A DNA stretch of 64,000 nucleotides, taken from NCBI RefSeq assembly GCF_027627475.1, contig NZ_CP115484.1:805501-869500 (forward strand), read 5' to 3'. A program made the translations under genes and the position numbers. This document shows, one piece after another, positions 17,916 through 26,151 of the stretch (its first letter is position 1; every line of letters starts with the position of its first letter). This DNA is from Paenibacillus sp. SYP-B4298 (GTDB taxonomy: Bacteria > Bacillota > Bacilli > Paenibacillales > Paenibacillaceae). Under the pieces are notes generated by a model. It worked only from the letters and a program-made list of their open reading frames with translations. It searched no databases and was not told where the DNA came from.

Positions 17916-19223
17916 ATGGTACTGCTTCAAAACTCACTTCCGGCATCCGTCAATGAACTGATTGAGGAAGTGGCTGGCAAGCTGTCACACCGTCCCAAGC
18001 TGGCGCGGATGTTTGCCAATTGTTATGCCAATACGCTGACGACAACCGTCAAGCCGCTTGAGGATGGGACGACCTTCATCATTACCGGCGACATCCCGGC
18101 GATGTGGCTGCGCGACTCTTCGGCTCAAGTACGCCCGTACCTGCTGCTGGCGCGCAAGGATCGTCAGATGGCGGAGCTGGTAGGCGCCGTAGTGAAGCGC
18201 CAATCCCGCTTCATCTTGCTTGATCCGTATGCCAATGCCTTCAATGACAGTGAGAACAACAAAGGCCATCAGCAGGATCTAACCGAGATGAACGGCTGGC
18301 TATGGGAGCGCAAGTATGAGATTGACTCGCTCTGTTATCCGATTCAGTTGGCTTATCTGTTATGGAAGACGACCGGAGATACATTTCATCTGGATGCTGA
18401 ATTTCAACAGGCTTGTAAGCTCATACTGGAAGTATGGCGCACGGAGCAGCATCATGAGGAGAAGTCCGACTATCGCTTCCAACGGCTCGATTGCCCACCG
18501 CTGGATACGTTGGTTCGGGAGGGCAAGGGAGCCAAGGTCGTTCATACCGGCATGACCTGGTCCGGCTTTCGTCCAAGCGATGATGCCTGCACATATGGTT
18601 ATCTGATTCCGTCGAATATGTTCGCGGTGGTGGTGCTCGGGTATATGGCGGAGATTGCGCGTGAGGTGCTTGGCGATGAAGCATTGGCTGAGGACGCGGA
18701 GGCATTGCGGGCAGAGATCAAGCAGGGGATCGATGCTCATGCTACGATCATGCATGAGGAATTCGGCACAATGTATGGCTATGAGACTGATGGCGCTGGC
18801 AATTACCATCTGATGGATGACGCCAACGTGCCTAGTCTGCTCTCGCTGCCTTATCTGGGCTACTGTACATCGGATGACCCGATTTATCTGAATACACGCC
18901 GTTTCGTGTTAAGCGACAGCAATCCGTATTATTACCGGGGAGCGGAGGCCGAAGGGATCGGCAGCCCGCATACGCCTGAACGTTATATTTGGCATATTTC
19001 ACTCGCTATGCAAGCCCTGACATCGCTTGATCAGGAGGAAGTGCAGCAGATGCTCGATGTACTGGAGCGGACGGATGCCGGCACCGATTTCCTGCATGAA
19101 GGCTTTCACGCAGATGACTCCACGCAGTACACCAGAGAATGGTTTTCATGGGCGAACGCTTTGTTCAGCGAGCTGATTCTTACTCATCTAGGCTATGAGG
19201 TTCCATCAGCAAAGCTAAAGTAA
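17916..19223 (+). CDS. GH125 family exo-alpha-1,6-mannosidase
   Basis: Family GH125 enzymes are inverting, metal-independent exo-alpha-mannosidases with an (alpha/alpha)6 barrel that remove alpha-1,6-linked mannose. The family block DIPAMWLRDSSAQVRPYL is present near residue 55, followed by NEMNGWLWERKYEIDSLCYP-type sequence, TGMTWSGFRPSDDACTYGYL and the C-terminal EWFSWANALF. At 435 residues it is full length. No signal peptide, hence cytoplasmic, acting on imported oligosaccharides. AAAGGTGG lies upstream of the ATG. It is followed after 54 nt by a solute-binding lipoprotein and two permeases, forming a probable mannoside import-and-cleavage operon under the upstream GntR-LacI regulator. 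Confidence 0.9.
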   Translation: MVLLQNSLPASVNELIEEVAGKLSHRPKLARMFANCYANTLTTTVKPLEDGTTFIITGDIPAMWLRDSSAQVRPYLLLARKDRQMAELVGAVVKRQSRFILLDPYANAFNDSENNKGHQQDLTEMNGWLWERKYEIDSLCYPIQLAYLLWKTTGDTFHLDAEFQQACKLILEVWRTEQHHEEKSDYRFQRLDCPPLDTLVREGKGAKVVHTGMTWSGFRPSDDACTYGYLIPSNMFAVVVLGYMAEIAREVLGDEALAEDAEALRAEIKQGIDAHATIMHEEFGTMYGYETDGAGNYHLMDDANVPSLLSLPYLGYCTSDDPIYLNTRRFVLSDSNPYYYRGAEAEGIGSPHTPERYIWHISLAMQALTSLDQEEVQQMLDVLERTDAGTDFLHEGFHADDSTQYTREWFSWANALFSELILTHLGYEVPSAKLK

Positions 19224-19277
19224 GCGTCACTGTCCGTTTTAATTGAAAACAACTACACACAAAGGGGAGACTCAACA

Positions 19278-20657
19278 ATGGGTAATAAAAGCAAATGGCT
19301 AGGAACAATGATCGTTGCTTTATCTGTAGTCGTATCAGCATGTGGCGGCAACAGTGCCACACCAGGCGAGACCGGAACGGGCAATACGGGGGGTGCTGGC
19401 GAACAAGCGACGAAGACGATCAAGGTAGCCTACGGTAAATGGAATGAGGCTGATCGCTGGGGAGAATGGCTCAAAGGGGTAAAAGAGGAATTCGAAGCAG
19501 CCAATAAAGGTGTTAAAGTCGAGCTGCAGGCGATTGAAGGCTCACAGTATGCGACCAAAATTCCGCTCTTGATGATGGATGAGCGCACAGCGCCTGAGGT
19601 GCTGGCTGAGGATTCATTCATGATCAATGCCGATAGCGAAGCAGGCTATCTGGAAGAACTGAACGTCGCTTCTTGGGATGACTGGAAAAACTTTAATGAA
19701 GGCATCAAGGCGGCTGTAACGGCGAACGACAAAGTATACGGTGTGCCATTCTCTACAGATGTTCGCGGTCTGTACTACAACAAGCAACTGTTCCAGCAAG
19801 CAGGCTTGCCGGTGCCATGGCAGCCTAAGAGCTGGAATGACATCCTGGATGCAGCCAGAACGATCAAGGAAAAACAACCGGACATTATTCCTTTCTGGAT
19901 GAATACCGGTACCGCAGGTCAAGAAGCGACCACGATGCAGACGTTCCAGATGCTGCTGTACGGCACTCAGGATCAGATGTATGAAGACGGAAAATGGGTA
20001 GTGAAATCAAAAGGTCTGTTGGATACGCTGAATTTCATCCATGACATCTACTCCAATGATCTGGGGCCGAAGCTGTCTCAGGTGCTGACTGCTCAAGCAG
20101 GGCAAGTGCTGGAGACGGATCTGATGCCGAACCAGAAGGTCGCGATCGTCCTCAATGGCAACTGGCTGACAGGCAACTGGGGAGAGAGCGGGGGCAAGCC
20201 ATGGCCTGAAGCCCTCGACGTCTATGACTTCGTGAAGATGCCAACTCAAAATGGCGAAGCGCCAGGCTTCACATCGATGTCGGGCGGCTGGACATTGGCA
20301 GTAGCCAAGAAGTCCGCTGAGAAGGAGCTCGGCTTCGAATTCATTAAAATGGCGATCAATGAGAAGAATAATAAGAAGTTCGCGATTCTCGATGGCGCAC
20401 TGACTCCACGAACAGACGTAGCGAAGGATAGCGAATATACCGGTCAAAAAGGGACGCTGTACGGTGTAGCAGCCGACTTCATCACTTACACTCACGTTCG
20501 TCCGGCAAATGCCGAGTATCCTTCAGTGACTTCCGTCGCCCAGGAGATTGTAGAGAAAGTGGCAACAGGTGCACTGACACCAGAGGCAGCCATGAACGAA
20601 TATGCCAAAAATGTAGAGCGCACGGTAGGCGCTGATCGTATCGTCTCGAAGCAATAA
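19278..20657 (+). CDS. Extracellular sugar-binding lipoprotein of ABC importer
   Basis: Family 1 solute-binding protein of 459 residues, carrying a lipoprotein signal (lipobox VSAC, Cys22), a Gly/Thr-rich linker and a two-lobe binding fold (TDVRGLYYNKQLFQQAGLP, PWQPKSWNDILDAARTIK and the hinge-region GGWTLAVAKKS). It would be anchored outside the membrane and deliver an oligosaccharide to the two downstream permeases. AAGGGGAG precedes the ATG. A perfect 11-bp hairpin in the following 75-nt gap probably lets this gene be expressed in excess over the permeases. Substrate likely an alpha-mannoside by association with the GH125 gene. Confidence 0.9.
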   Translation: MGNKSKWLGTMIVALSVVVSACGGNSATPGETGTGNTGGAGEQATKTIKVAYGKWNEADRWGEWLKGVKEEFEAANKGVKVELQAIEGSQYATKIPLLMMDERTAPEVLAEDSFMINADSEAGYLEELNVASWDDWKNFNEGIKAAVTANDKVYGVPFSTDVRGLYYNKQLFQQAGLPVPWQPKSWNDILDAARTIKEKQPDIIPFWMNTGTAGQEATTMQTFQMLLYGTQDQMYEDGKWVVKSKGLLDTLNFIHDIYSNDLGPKLSQVLTAQAGQVLETDLMPNQKVAIVLNGNWLTGNWGESGGKPWPEALDVYDFVKMPTQNGEAPGFTSMSGGWTLAVAKKSAEKELGFEFIKMAINEKNNKKFAILDGALTPRTDVAKDSEYTGQKGTLYGVAADFITYTHVRPANAEYPSVTSVAQEIVEKVATGALTPEAAMNEYAKNVERTVGADRIVSKQ

Positions 20658-20673
20658 GTTGGATTTTAGGGTA

Positions 20674-20700
20674 CCGAATGCCGGGAAGTCCGGCATTCGG
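20674..20700 (+). promoter_or_regulatory. Intercistronic hairpin between binding protein and permease genes
   Basis: CCGAATGCCGG (20674-20684) pairs perfectly with CCGGCATTCGG (20690-20700), 5-nt loop, no T-run. Such hairpins commonly stabilise the upstream binding-protein mRNA or cause partial termination. Confidence 0.7.
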
Positions 20701-20732
20701 CCAGCCCCTTCAGCAAGGAGGAATCTTATCAT

Positions 20733-21644
20733 ATGGACGCGCTTGAACCTCAAGCTGCGAAGCGGCGAAAGAAACAGGCAGGACCAACAAACTGGCGAGC
20801 GATTCTGTTTTTAATGCCGAGCTGGGTGCTGTTGTTGATTTTCTTTTTTGTGCCAACTATTTTAACGTTTTACTTCGCATTCACCAATATGTCGTTAACC
20901 GGGATCAATGCTGCGCAATCCCAATTTATTGGCTTTACCAACTTCGTAAATATGTTTGATGATCCGAACTTCCGCAATTCGGTAGTGAAGACGGTCATCT
21001 TCTTAATCTTCTCAGCGGTCATCGGCCAACAGGTGATGGGCTTCCTGATCGCGATTCTGATGAACGGGCGCAACAGCGGCTTCCGCAGCGTGATCGGCTC
21101 CATCGTCATTGCAGGCTGGGTTACACCTGAGATTGTGTGCGCGTTCGTCTGGTTCGCGTTCCTGAATGACTCGGGCACGCTGAATACGGTCATTGAGGCG
21201 CTCGGTTTGAAGCCTGTAGCGTGGTTGTATACGTTCCCTATGGTCTCGGTCATTGTCGCCAATATCTGGCGTGGTACAGCATTCTCTATGATGGTCTTCC
21301 AGTCAGCGCTTGGCGATGTGCCGCGTGAGGTGGAGGAATCGGCCATGATGGATGGCGCAAGTGGCTTCCAGAAGCTGGTGCGCATCACGATTCCGATGAT
21401 CTTGCCTTCCGTGCTGACCAACATGATCCTGATTACACTCCAGACCTTGGGCACGTTCACCCTGATCTATGCGCTGACCGGAGGCGGTCCGGGCAACAGC
21501 ACCGAGATTCTTCCAATCTACATGTACCGTCAGGCATTCGTGAACTATCAGCTCGGATACGGTACCGCGATTTCGCTGTCGCTGCTTGTGATCGGCATCG
21601 TGGCGAGCCTGATCTACATGCGCGTATTGAAGGTGAAAATCTAA
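20733..21644 (+). CDS. Sugar ABC transporter permease (MalF-type)
   Basis: A 303-residue integral membrane protein with six predicted helices; the N-terminal basic segment (AAKRRKKQAGPTNW) is cytoplasmic. The EAA loop EVEESAMMDGASGFQKLVRI, which docks the ATPase, sits at about residues 197-216. GCAAGGAGG lies before the ATG. The stop codon TAA overlaps an in-frame ATG of the next permease by 1 nt. No ATP-binding subunit gene lies in this operon. In Gram-positive bacteria such importers typically borrow a shared MsmX-type ATPase encoded elsewhere. Confidence 0.92.
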   Translation: MDALEPQAAKRRKKQAGPTNWRAILFLMPSWVLLLIFFFVPTILTFYFAFTNMSLTGINAAQSQFIGFTNFVNMFDDPNFRNSVVKTVIFLIFSAVIGQQVMGFLIAILMNGRNSGFRSVIGSIVIAGWVTPEIVCAFVWFAFLNDSGTLNTVIEALGLKPVAWLYTFPMVSVIVANIWRGTAFSMMVFQSALGDVPREVEESAMMDGASGFQKLVRITIPMILPSVLTNMILITLQTLGTFTLIYALTGGGPGNSTEILPIYMYRQAFVNYQLGYGTAISLSLLVIGIVASLIYMRVLKVKI

Positions 21645-21664
21645 TGGCACAAGGAGGCAATACA

Positions 21665-22519
21665 GTGAAATCCCAAGCTTGGAAGCCGAAGAAGCTCAAT
21701 CGGTTCATGATATACCGAACGCTGCCGTATATTATTCTTTCGCTGATCGGGCTGCTGTTTCTTATTCCGCTGCTATGGCTGCTGATCGCCTCGGTTGACG
21801 GCGGAGCGACATTGTCGATGAAGCTGCCAGAAACGATAACAGCAGACAACTACATCTCAACCTTGTCCAGCGAGTCCAATCAGCGCTCATTCGTTAATGG
21901 TCTGATTCTGGCGGTAGGGCAGGCCCTGCTGGTTATTATCGTATCGGGGCTGGCCTCGTATCCGCTGTCCCGCTATCAGCTTCGATACAAGCGTTCCTTT
22001 ATGTATCTGATTCTGTTCTCGACAGGCTTGCCGATTACGGCGGTGATGGTGCCCGTCTACCAGTTTTTCCTCTACTTCCAGCTCCAGGATTCGTTATTCT
22101 TCACGGTGCTATTCCTGACGGCTTCGGCGCTGCCATACGCCATCTGGATGATGAAGAACTTCATGGACTCGGTACCTATCGAGCTGGAGGAAGCAGCATG
22201 GGTGGATGGTGCCTCGGTATTGACAACCTTGCGGTTGATCATCGTACCGCTCATGCTGCCAGGCATCTTCACGATCGGCATCTATGCCTTCGCTGGAAGC
22301 TGGGGCAACTTCCTCGTCCCTTTCATCCTGCTGCAAAGCCCGGATAAGCTGCCGGCTGCTGTATCGATCTATCAATACTTCGGTCAGAATGGCGTAGTAC
22401 AGTACGGCAAGCTAGCCGCCTTCTCCGTCGTCTACTCGATACCGGCAGTCGTCCTCTATATTATCGGTCAGCGCCATATGTCCAAAGGCTTCAGCTTTGG
22501 CGGCGCAAGCAAAGGCTAA
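21665..22519 (+). CDS. Sugar ABC transporter permease (MalG-type)
   Basis: The second permease, about 284 residues with six predicted helices and the EAA loop ELEEAAWVDGASVLTTLRLI. Start chosen at GTG 21665 because AAGGAGG lies 8 nt upstream; an ATG at 21644 in the same frame overlaps the previous stop codon and has no separate ribosome-binding site. The C terminus (RHMSKGFSFGGASKG) is typical of CUT1-family MalG-like permeases. It is the last gene of the GH125 operon, which ends at a strong bidirectional terminator. Confidence 0.92.
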   Translation: MKSQAWKPKKLNRFMIYRTLPYIILSLIGLLFLIPLLWLLIASVDGGATLSMKLPETITADNYISTLSSESNQRSFVNGLILAVGQALLVIIVSGLASYPLSRYQLRYKRSFMYLILFSTGLPITAVMVPVYQFFLYFQLQDSLFFTVLFLTASALPYAIWMMKNFMDSVPIELEEAAWVDGASVLTTLRLIIVPLMLPGIFTIGIYAFAGSWGNFLVPFILLQSPDKLPAAVSIYQYFGQNGVVQYGKLAAFSVVYSIPAVVLYIIGQRHMSKGFSFGGASKG

Positions 22520-22526
22520 TTCAACA

Positions 22527-22570
22527 AAGCGGGAAGCCAGGCTGTGGATTCACGGCCTAGCTTCCCGCTT
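22527..22570. terminator. Bidirectional terminator
   Basis: AAGCGGGAAGCCAGGC pairs with GCCTAGCTTCCCGCTT, 15 of 16 positions. It lies between the convergent permease and lipoate-ligase genes. Confidence 0.85.
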
Positions 22571-22590
22571 ATTCATGCTGTAGCGAGGTG

Positions 22591-23616
22591 TTACGCCTCC
22601 ATGCTGTTCGCCTCATCTGCCGAGAACAGCAGCCGCACGAAGTCAGCCTGATCCAGCTTGCCGAAGTAGCCGGTCAGATCGATGCCCTCCAATGCCGCCG
22701 CCACGGCGCTCTCCTCGTAACGAACGCCAGTAAGCAGCTCCTCTAGCTCTGAGACATCCTTCACGCCGAAGAAATCGCCATACAGCTTGAGTCCGGCTAT
22801 CCGACCCTGCTCCACGTCCAGCAGCGCCTCTATAATCCCCACAGGGAACTTGACCCCGCTGCGAAGATTAAACTTGGGCGACCGGCCATAGTTCCAATCC
22901 CAGTTCCGATAGCGTTCATCGGCCAGTTGATGAATGCCTGCCCAATCCTCGTCTGTCAGCTTGTACTCCGAAACGGCATCTGAGCCAGACAGCTCCATGA
23001 TATGCTGCAAAATCCGCGCGCGAAATGCTGTAATCGTCATCGACTCTGTCAAAAATTCGCTAATATTTGCCACGCGAGCACGGACAGACTTGGTGCTCTT
23101 GGATGCGACCTTGAGCGGCTTCACCTTCAGTGCGGAGGCGACATGCTCCATCTCTGAGTTAAACAGCAGTGTCCCATGACTGAACATCCGCCCTTTGGTA
23201 GCGAATTGCGCGTTGCCGGATATTTTCCGCTCCCCGACCTGGATGTCATTGCGCCCGGTCAATTCAGCATCTACACCCAACTGCCTTAGCGTAGCAATGA
23301 CGGGCTCGGTGAATTTGCGGAAGTTATGAAAGGATTCGCCGTCATCGGCAGTGATGAAGCTGAAGTTGAGATTGCCAAGATCATGATAGACGGCTCCGCC
23401 CCCAGATAGACGCCGCACAACATGCAGCTTGTTCTCTTTGACATACTCAGCATTAATCTCCTCAATCGTGTTCTGATTTTTCCCAATAATGATTGATGGC
23501 TCATTAATATAGAACAGCAGATAGCTATCTGTCATAGGCAGCTTCCGCAACGCATATTCTTCGATAGCCAGATTCAGTGTCGGATCTGTAATTCCCTTGT
23601 TATCAATAAACAGCAT
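22591..23616 (-). CDS. lplA: Lipoate-protein ligase A
   Basis: ATP-dependent ligase that attaches free lipoate, via lipoyl-AMP, to lipoyl domains of 2-oxoacid dehydrogenases and GcvH. The 341 residues comprise the catalytic domain with RRLSGGGAVYHDLGNLNFS (lipoyl-AMP pocket), GRNDI and KISGNAQFATKGRMFSHGTL, plus the C-terminal accessory domain (from about residue 255; NWDWNYGRSPKFNL), as in Bacillus LplJ. GGAGG lies 8 nt before the ATG. It is transcribed alone from a probable promoter at 23670-23698. Confidence 0.93.
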   Translation of the reverse strand: MLFIDNKGITDPTLNLAIEEYALRKLPMTDSYLLFYINEPSIIIGKNQNTIEEINAEYVKENKLHVVRRLSGGGAVYHDLGNLNFSFITADDGESFHNFRKFTEPVIATLRQLGVDAELTGRNDIQVGERKISGNAQFATKGRMFSHGTLLFNSEMEHVASALKVKPLKVASKSTKSVRARVANISEFLTESMTITAFRARILQHIMELSGSDAVSEYKLTDEDWAGIHQLADERYRNWDWNYGRSPKFNLRSGVKFPVGIIEALLDVEQGRIAGLKLYGDFFGVKDVSELEELLTGVRYEESAVAAALEGIDLTGYFGKLDQADFVRLLFSADEANSMEA

Positions 23617-23993
23617 TGTTCGTCCTCCATTCCTACTGCCTCTGGCAGCATGTGCTTCCTTTACTATTCATTGTACCTGTACAGGGTGGGCCATGCAAAG
23701 CTTGCCTGTGTATGAAAAGAGATGAAAGGACAGAATAATCGACAAGATTCGTAGTTCTTTGGAACTATTTCTTGCGAACCATGCAAATATAAGTGTAAAA
23801 TTGTCGCAAAAGAGCTGGGATGTATAGGAATTGTTCAGAGGGATTGTGTAAAATAAGGATATAACAACAAAATTCGATGATATTCGATGGTTTATTGAAA
23901 AGATTGTCTAAGTCAACCTATATGTGCCTTGTCGTGTGCCTAGTCGCCCATTGAGCAATAAAGTAAAACTTTATACCTATGGAGATGATCTGA
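23617..23993. promoter_or_regulatory. Divergent promoter region between lplA and a small gene
   Basis: On the minus strand TTGCAT (complement of 23693-23698), a 17-nt spacer and TACAAT (complement of 23670-23675) form a good sigma-A promoter for lplA. On the plus strand TTGAAA (23895-23900), 18 nt and TATATG (23919-23924) is a weaker candidate for the small downstream gene. The middle part is AT-rich with no open frame that I would call. Confidence 0.5.
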
Positions 23994-24170
23994 ATGAATC
24001 AATTATTTTTTGATGAGCTTCATAAAATGAGTCGTGAGGATGAGCTGAGAGCGAAGCTCCTGATTCGTGGGGTGAAGCGAATTCTGGATGAGAAGAAGGA
24101 AGAGAAGGGGATTCGCAAGCTGCTCCGCAGAAGAAGAAAGCAACGGGTACAGCCGCGCGCCTGGAATTAA
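23994..24170 (+). CDS. Small basic protein of unknown function (58 aa)
   Basis: A short frame beginning MNQLFFDELHKMSREDELRA, preceded by GGAGATGATCTGA, with a very basic, helix-prone C-terminal half (KLLRRRRKQRVQP). Predicted to be mostly alpha-helical; it has no signal peptide or membrane segment. It is isolated between lplA and the protease gene and followed by a good terminator at 24286, which together with the ribosome-binding site argues that it is expressed. I do not recognise the family. Confidence 0.55.
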   Translation: MNQLFFDELHKMSREDELRAKLLIRGVKRILDEKKEEKGIRKLLRRRRKQRVQPRAWN

Positions 24171-24285
24171 GTGATTTGACATGGTTCCCATGTAACAGAT
24201 TGTGATGACCGAAGCAGGGAATTCAGCTGTATTCTAGGTGCTCGTGCACAGTGGCCTTGCCGGAGTTTGTAATAGCCGCCAGCCG

Positions 24286-24330
24286 AACCTCCCATGAGAA
24301 GCGCGTGCTTCTGGTGGGAGGTTATTTTAT
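24286..24330 (+). terminator. Rho-independent terminator
   Basis: AACCTCCCA (24286-24294) pairs with TGGGAGGTT (24315-24323) with an inner GAAGC/GCTTC stem, followed by ATTTTATT. Confidence 0.8.
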
Positions 24331-24464
24331 TGCTATATTCTAAAGATTTTCTAAAGAAAGGCTAATAGATGGGCTGGAAATAAAATAAACCTAGTAGGGA
24401 GTGGGGTTGCTATGGTAGAATGGCCTGTGGGAATACAGGAGATAATTGGGAGGAAGCGCATACG

Positions 24465-25979
24465 ATGAAGAAACTAGCACAGACGCTGCTGCTGTCACTA
24501 TTTGCTGTCAGCATGGCTGTCGTTCCACTACCGGGAATACCAGACAATCAGGTCGTAGCGGCCACTTCGGCTAAGGCTACTAACGAGATTGAGGTCTATA
24601 TTGATGGAAGTCAAGTCTCCTTCCAGCCAGGCCCTCGCCAGGAGAAGGGTGTTACGCTTGTACCGATGCGATCTCTATTCCAGGCGCTTGGCGCCGATAT
24701 ATCATGGAATGAGCAGACACAGACTGTGGTTGCGAAGAAAAATTCTACGGTCATTACCATTAAGATTGGATCGATCAATGCCGTCGTGAACGGTGAGACC
24801 ACCAAGCTGGACATACCGGCCAAGGTTATCGGCGGAACGACCATGGTGCCGCTGCGTTTTGTCAGCGAGGCGCTCGGGGCGCAGATCAAATGGGACAACG
24901 CCAGCCGGACGATTCATATTACATCGTTAGAGGCGCAGCAAGCAAGCCAAGAGGCGAGTAAGGCGGAGGGCTGGCAGATCGTTGCCTTTAACGATGACAA
25001 GGTGCTGATGATCGAGACGGATCGCTCTCAGGGCAGCGGGGTGGTCATCGGGCCGAAGCTCGTGCTGACGAATTACCATGTGATGTCCAGTGCCAAGAGT
25101 GCGACGGTATATACGATGGATGGCAAGAAGCTCAAGGTAGAGGGCATCGTTGCCTATGATGAGGAGGCTGATCTGGCACTCATCCAGACCTCGACGGAAT
25201 TGAACATTGACCCAGTCCTCCTCGGAGACGACGAGATGGCATACAAGGGAGATAAGGTGTATGCGATCGGCAGCCCGCAAGGGGTGCAGAATTCTGTTAC
25301 TGAAGGACTGATCAGCAATATCTACTATGATTCGGACAAAGATATTGAAACGTTCCAGATCAGCACGCCGATCGACCACGGCAGCTCCGGCGGCGGGTTG
25401 TTCGATGAGTATGGGGAGCTCATCGGCTTGACGACCTCCAAATATGAAGGAACGAGCGCAGATATCGGTTTTGCGATCTCTGTCTATAACATCTATGGTT
25501 TGCTGGCTAAATATGAGAATGCGCCGAATAAGACGCCTGTCTTCATGCCCTCCAGACTGCCAGCCTCGCTCAGCGGCATGTCCGATGAGGAGATCGCCAA
25601 GCTGATGGCGAAGGAGTTCGGCGGTATTCAGGCAGAGGAAGGAACCGCAGAGCTCACCGACTGGAAGGTTACCCGCAACAGCACGGATGGGCTGGTTATA
25701 ACCGCGAACATTCAAACTTCGTTCTACATGTACTATGCCGAGAGCATGGCGAAGTACAGCCGCATCTGGGCGGCCAATGCGCTTGGCGACCTGAAGCCGC
25801 TGCTGCCTGAGGGCGAGAAGCTGGAGATCATTATCTATTACGATCAGACCTTCGGCTATAAGCCGAGCGGCATCGATTCCAGCGAGCTGACCTCGCTGAG
25901 CGATGGCAAATGGCAGGTGCGTTACCCGGTCATTCGCGCACAACTGAAAGATAAAGGGTATATTTATATTCGTTCCTAG
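24465..25979 (+). CDS. Secreted trypsin-like (S1C) protease with copper-amine-oxidase N-terminal domain
   Basis: A 504-residue exported protein. A signal peptide (about 1-33) is followed by a copper amine oxidase-like N-terminal domain (about 40-150; TLVPMRSLFQALGADISW and TTMVPLRFVSEALGAQIKW, two of the characteristic repeats), thought to bind wall polymers. A trypsin-fold protease domain follows (about 170-350) with the triad His205 (NYHV), Asp236 (EADLAL) and Ser308 (HGSSGGGL). No PDZ domain follows; instead there is a C-terminal domain of about 140 residues that I do not recognise (SDEEIAKLMAKEFGGIQ). Start at 24465 has GGGAGG 10 nt upstream; an in-frame ATG 45 nt earlier lacks one. Likely involved in cell-envelope protein quality control or processing. 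Confidence 0.87.
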   Translation: MKKLAQTLLLSLFAVSMAVVPLPGIPDNQVVAATSAKATNEIEVYIDGSQVSFQPGPRQEKGVTLVPMRSLFQALGADISWNEQTQTVVAKKNSTVITIKIGSINAVVNGETTKLDIPAKVIGGTTMVPLRFVSEALGAQIKWDNASRTIHITSLEAQQASQEASKAEGWQIVAFNDDKVLMIETDRSQGSGVVIGPKLVLTNYHVMSSAKSATVYTMDGKKLKVEGIVAYDEEADLALIQTSTELNIDPVLLGDDEMAYKGDKVYAIGSPQGVQNSVTEGLISNIYYDSDKDIETFQISTPIDHGSSGGGLFDEYGELIGLTTSKYEGTSADIGFAISVYNIYGLLAKYENAPNKTPVFMPSRLPASLSGMSDEEIAKLMAKEFGGIQAEEGTAELTDWKVTRNSTDGLVITANIQTSFYMYYAESMAKYSRIWAANALGDLKPLLPEGEKLEIIIYYDQTFGYKPSGIDSSELTSLSDGKWQVRYPVIRAQLKDKGYIYIRS

Positions 25980-25985
25980 CTTACT

Positions 25986-26012
25986 GGGCCGGCCATCTCT
26001 GATGGTCGGCCC
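25986..26012 (+). terminator. Hairpin terminator
   Basis: GGGCCGGCCATC pairs with GATGGTCGGCCC (one bulge), 3-nt loop, followed by a short TTGTG run. Confidence 0.65.
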
Positions 26013-26079
26013 TTGTGCATGTTATAATCGTGGAAAATAGGAGTTGTTCGTCTTCATCGTGCCTTCGTCAAGCTGTACG

Positions 26080-26108
26080 TTTACGTTACTAGTCGAATTA
26101 GGTACAAT
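26080..26108 (+). promoter_or_regulatory. Sigma-A promoter of the radical SAM gene
   Basis: TTTACG (26080-26085), 17-nt spacer, TACAAT (26103-26108), 43 nt upstream of the start codon. Confidence 0.55.
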
Positions 26109-26151
26109 AGAAGGAATAATCCAGCTTACAGAGCGAAGGAGCTTGCAATCA

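Noticed and set aside
24927-25943. A 338-codon minus-strand frame opposite the S1C protease, and a 347-codon one at 52816-53859 opposite pepA
   Set aside because: Both are complements of genes with intact catalytic motifs; the antisense products are His/Arg/Leu-rich without domain features.
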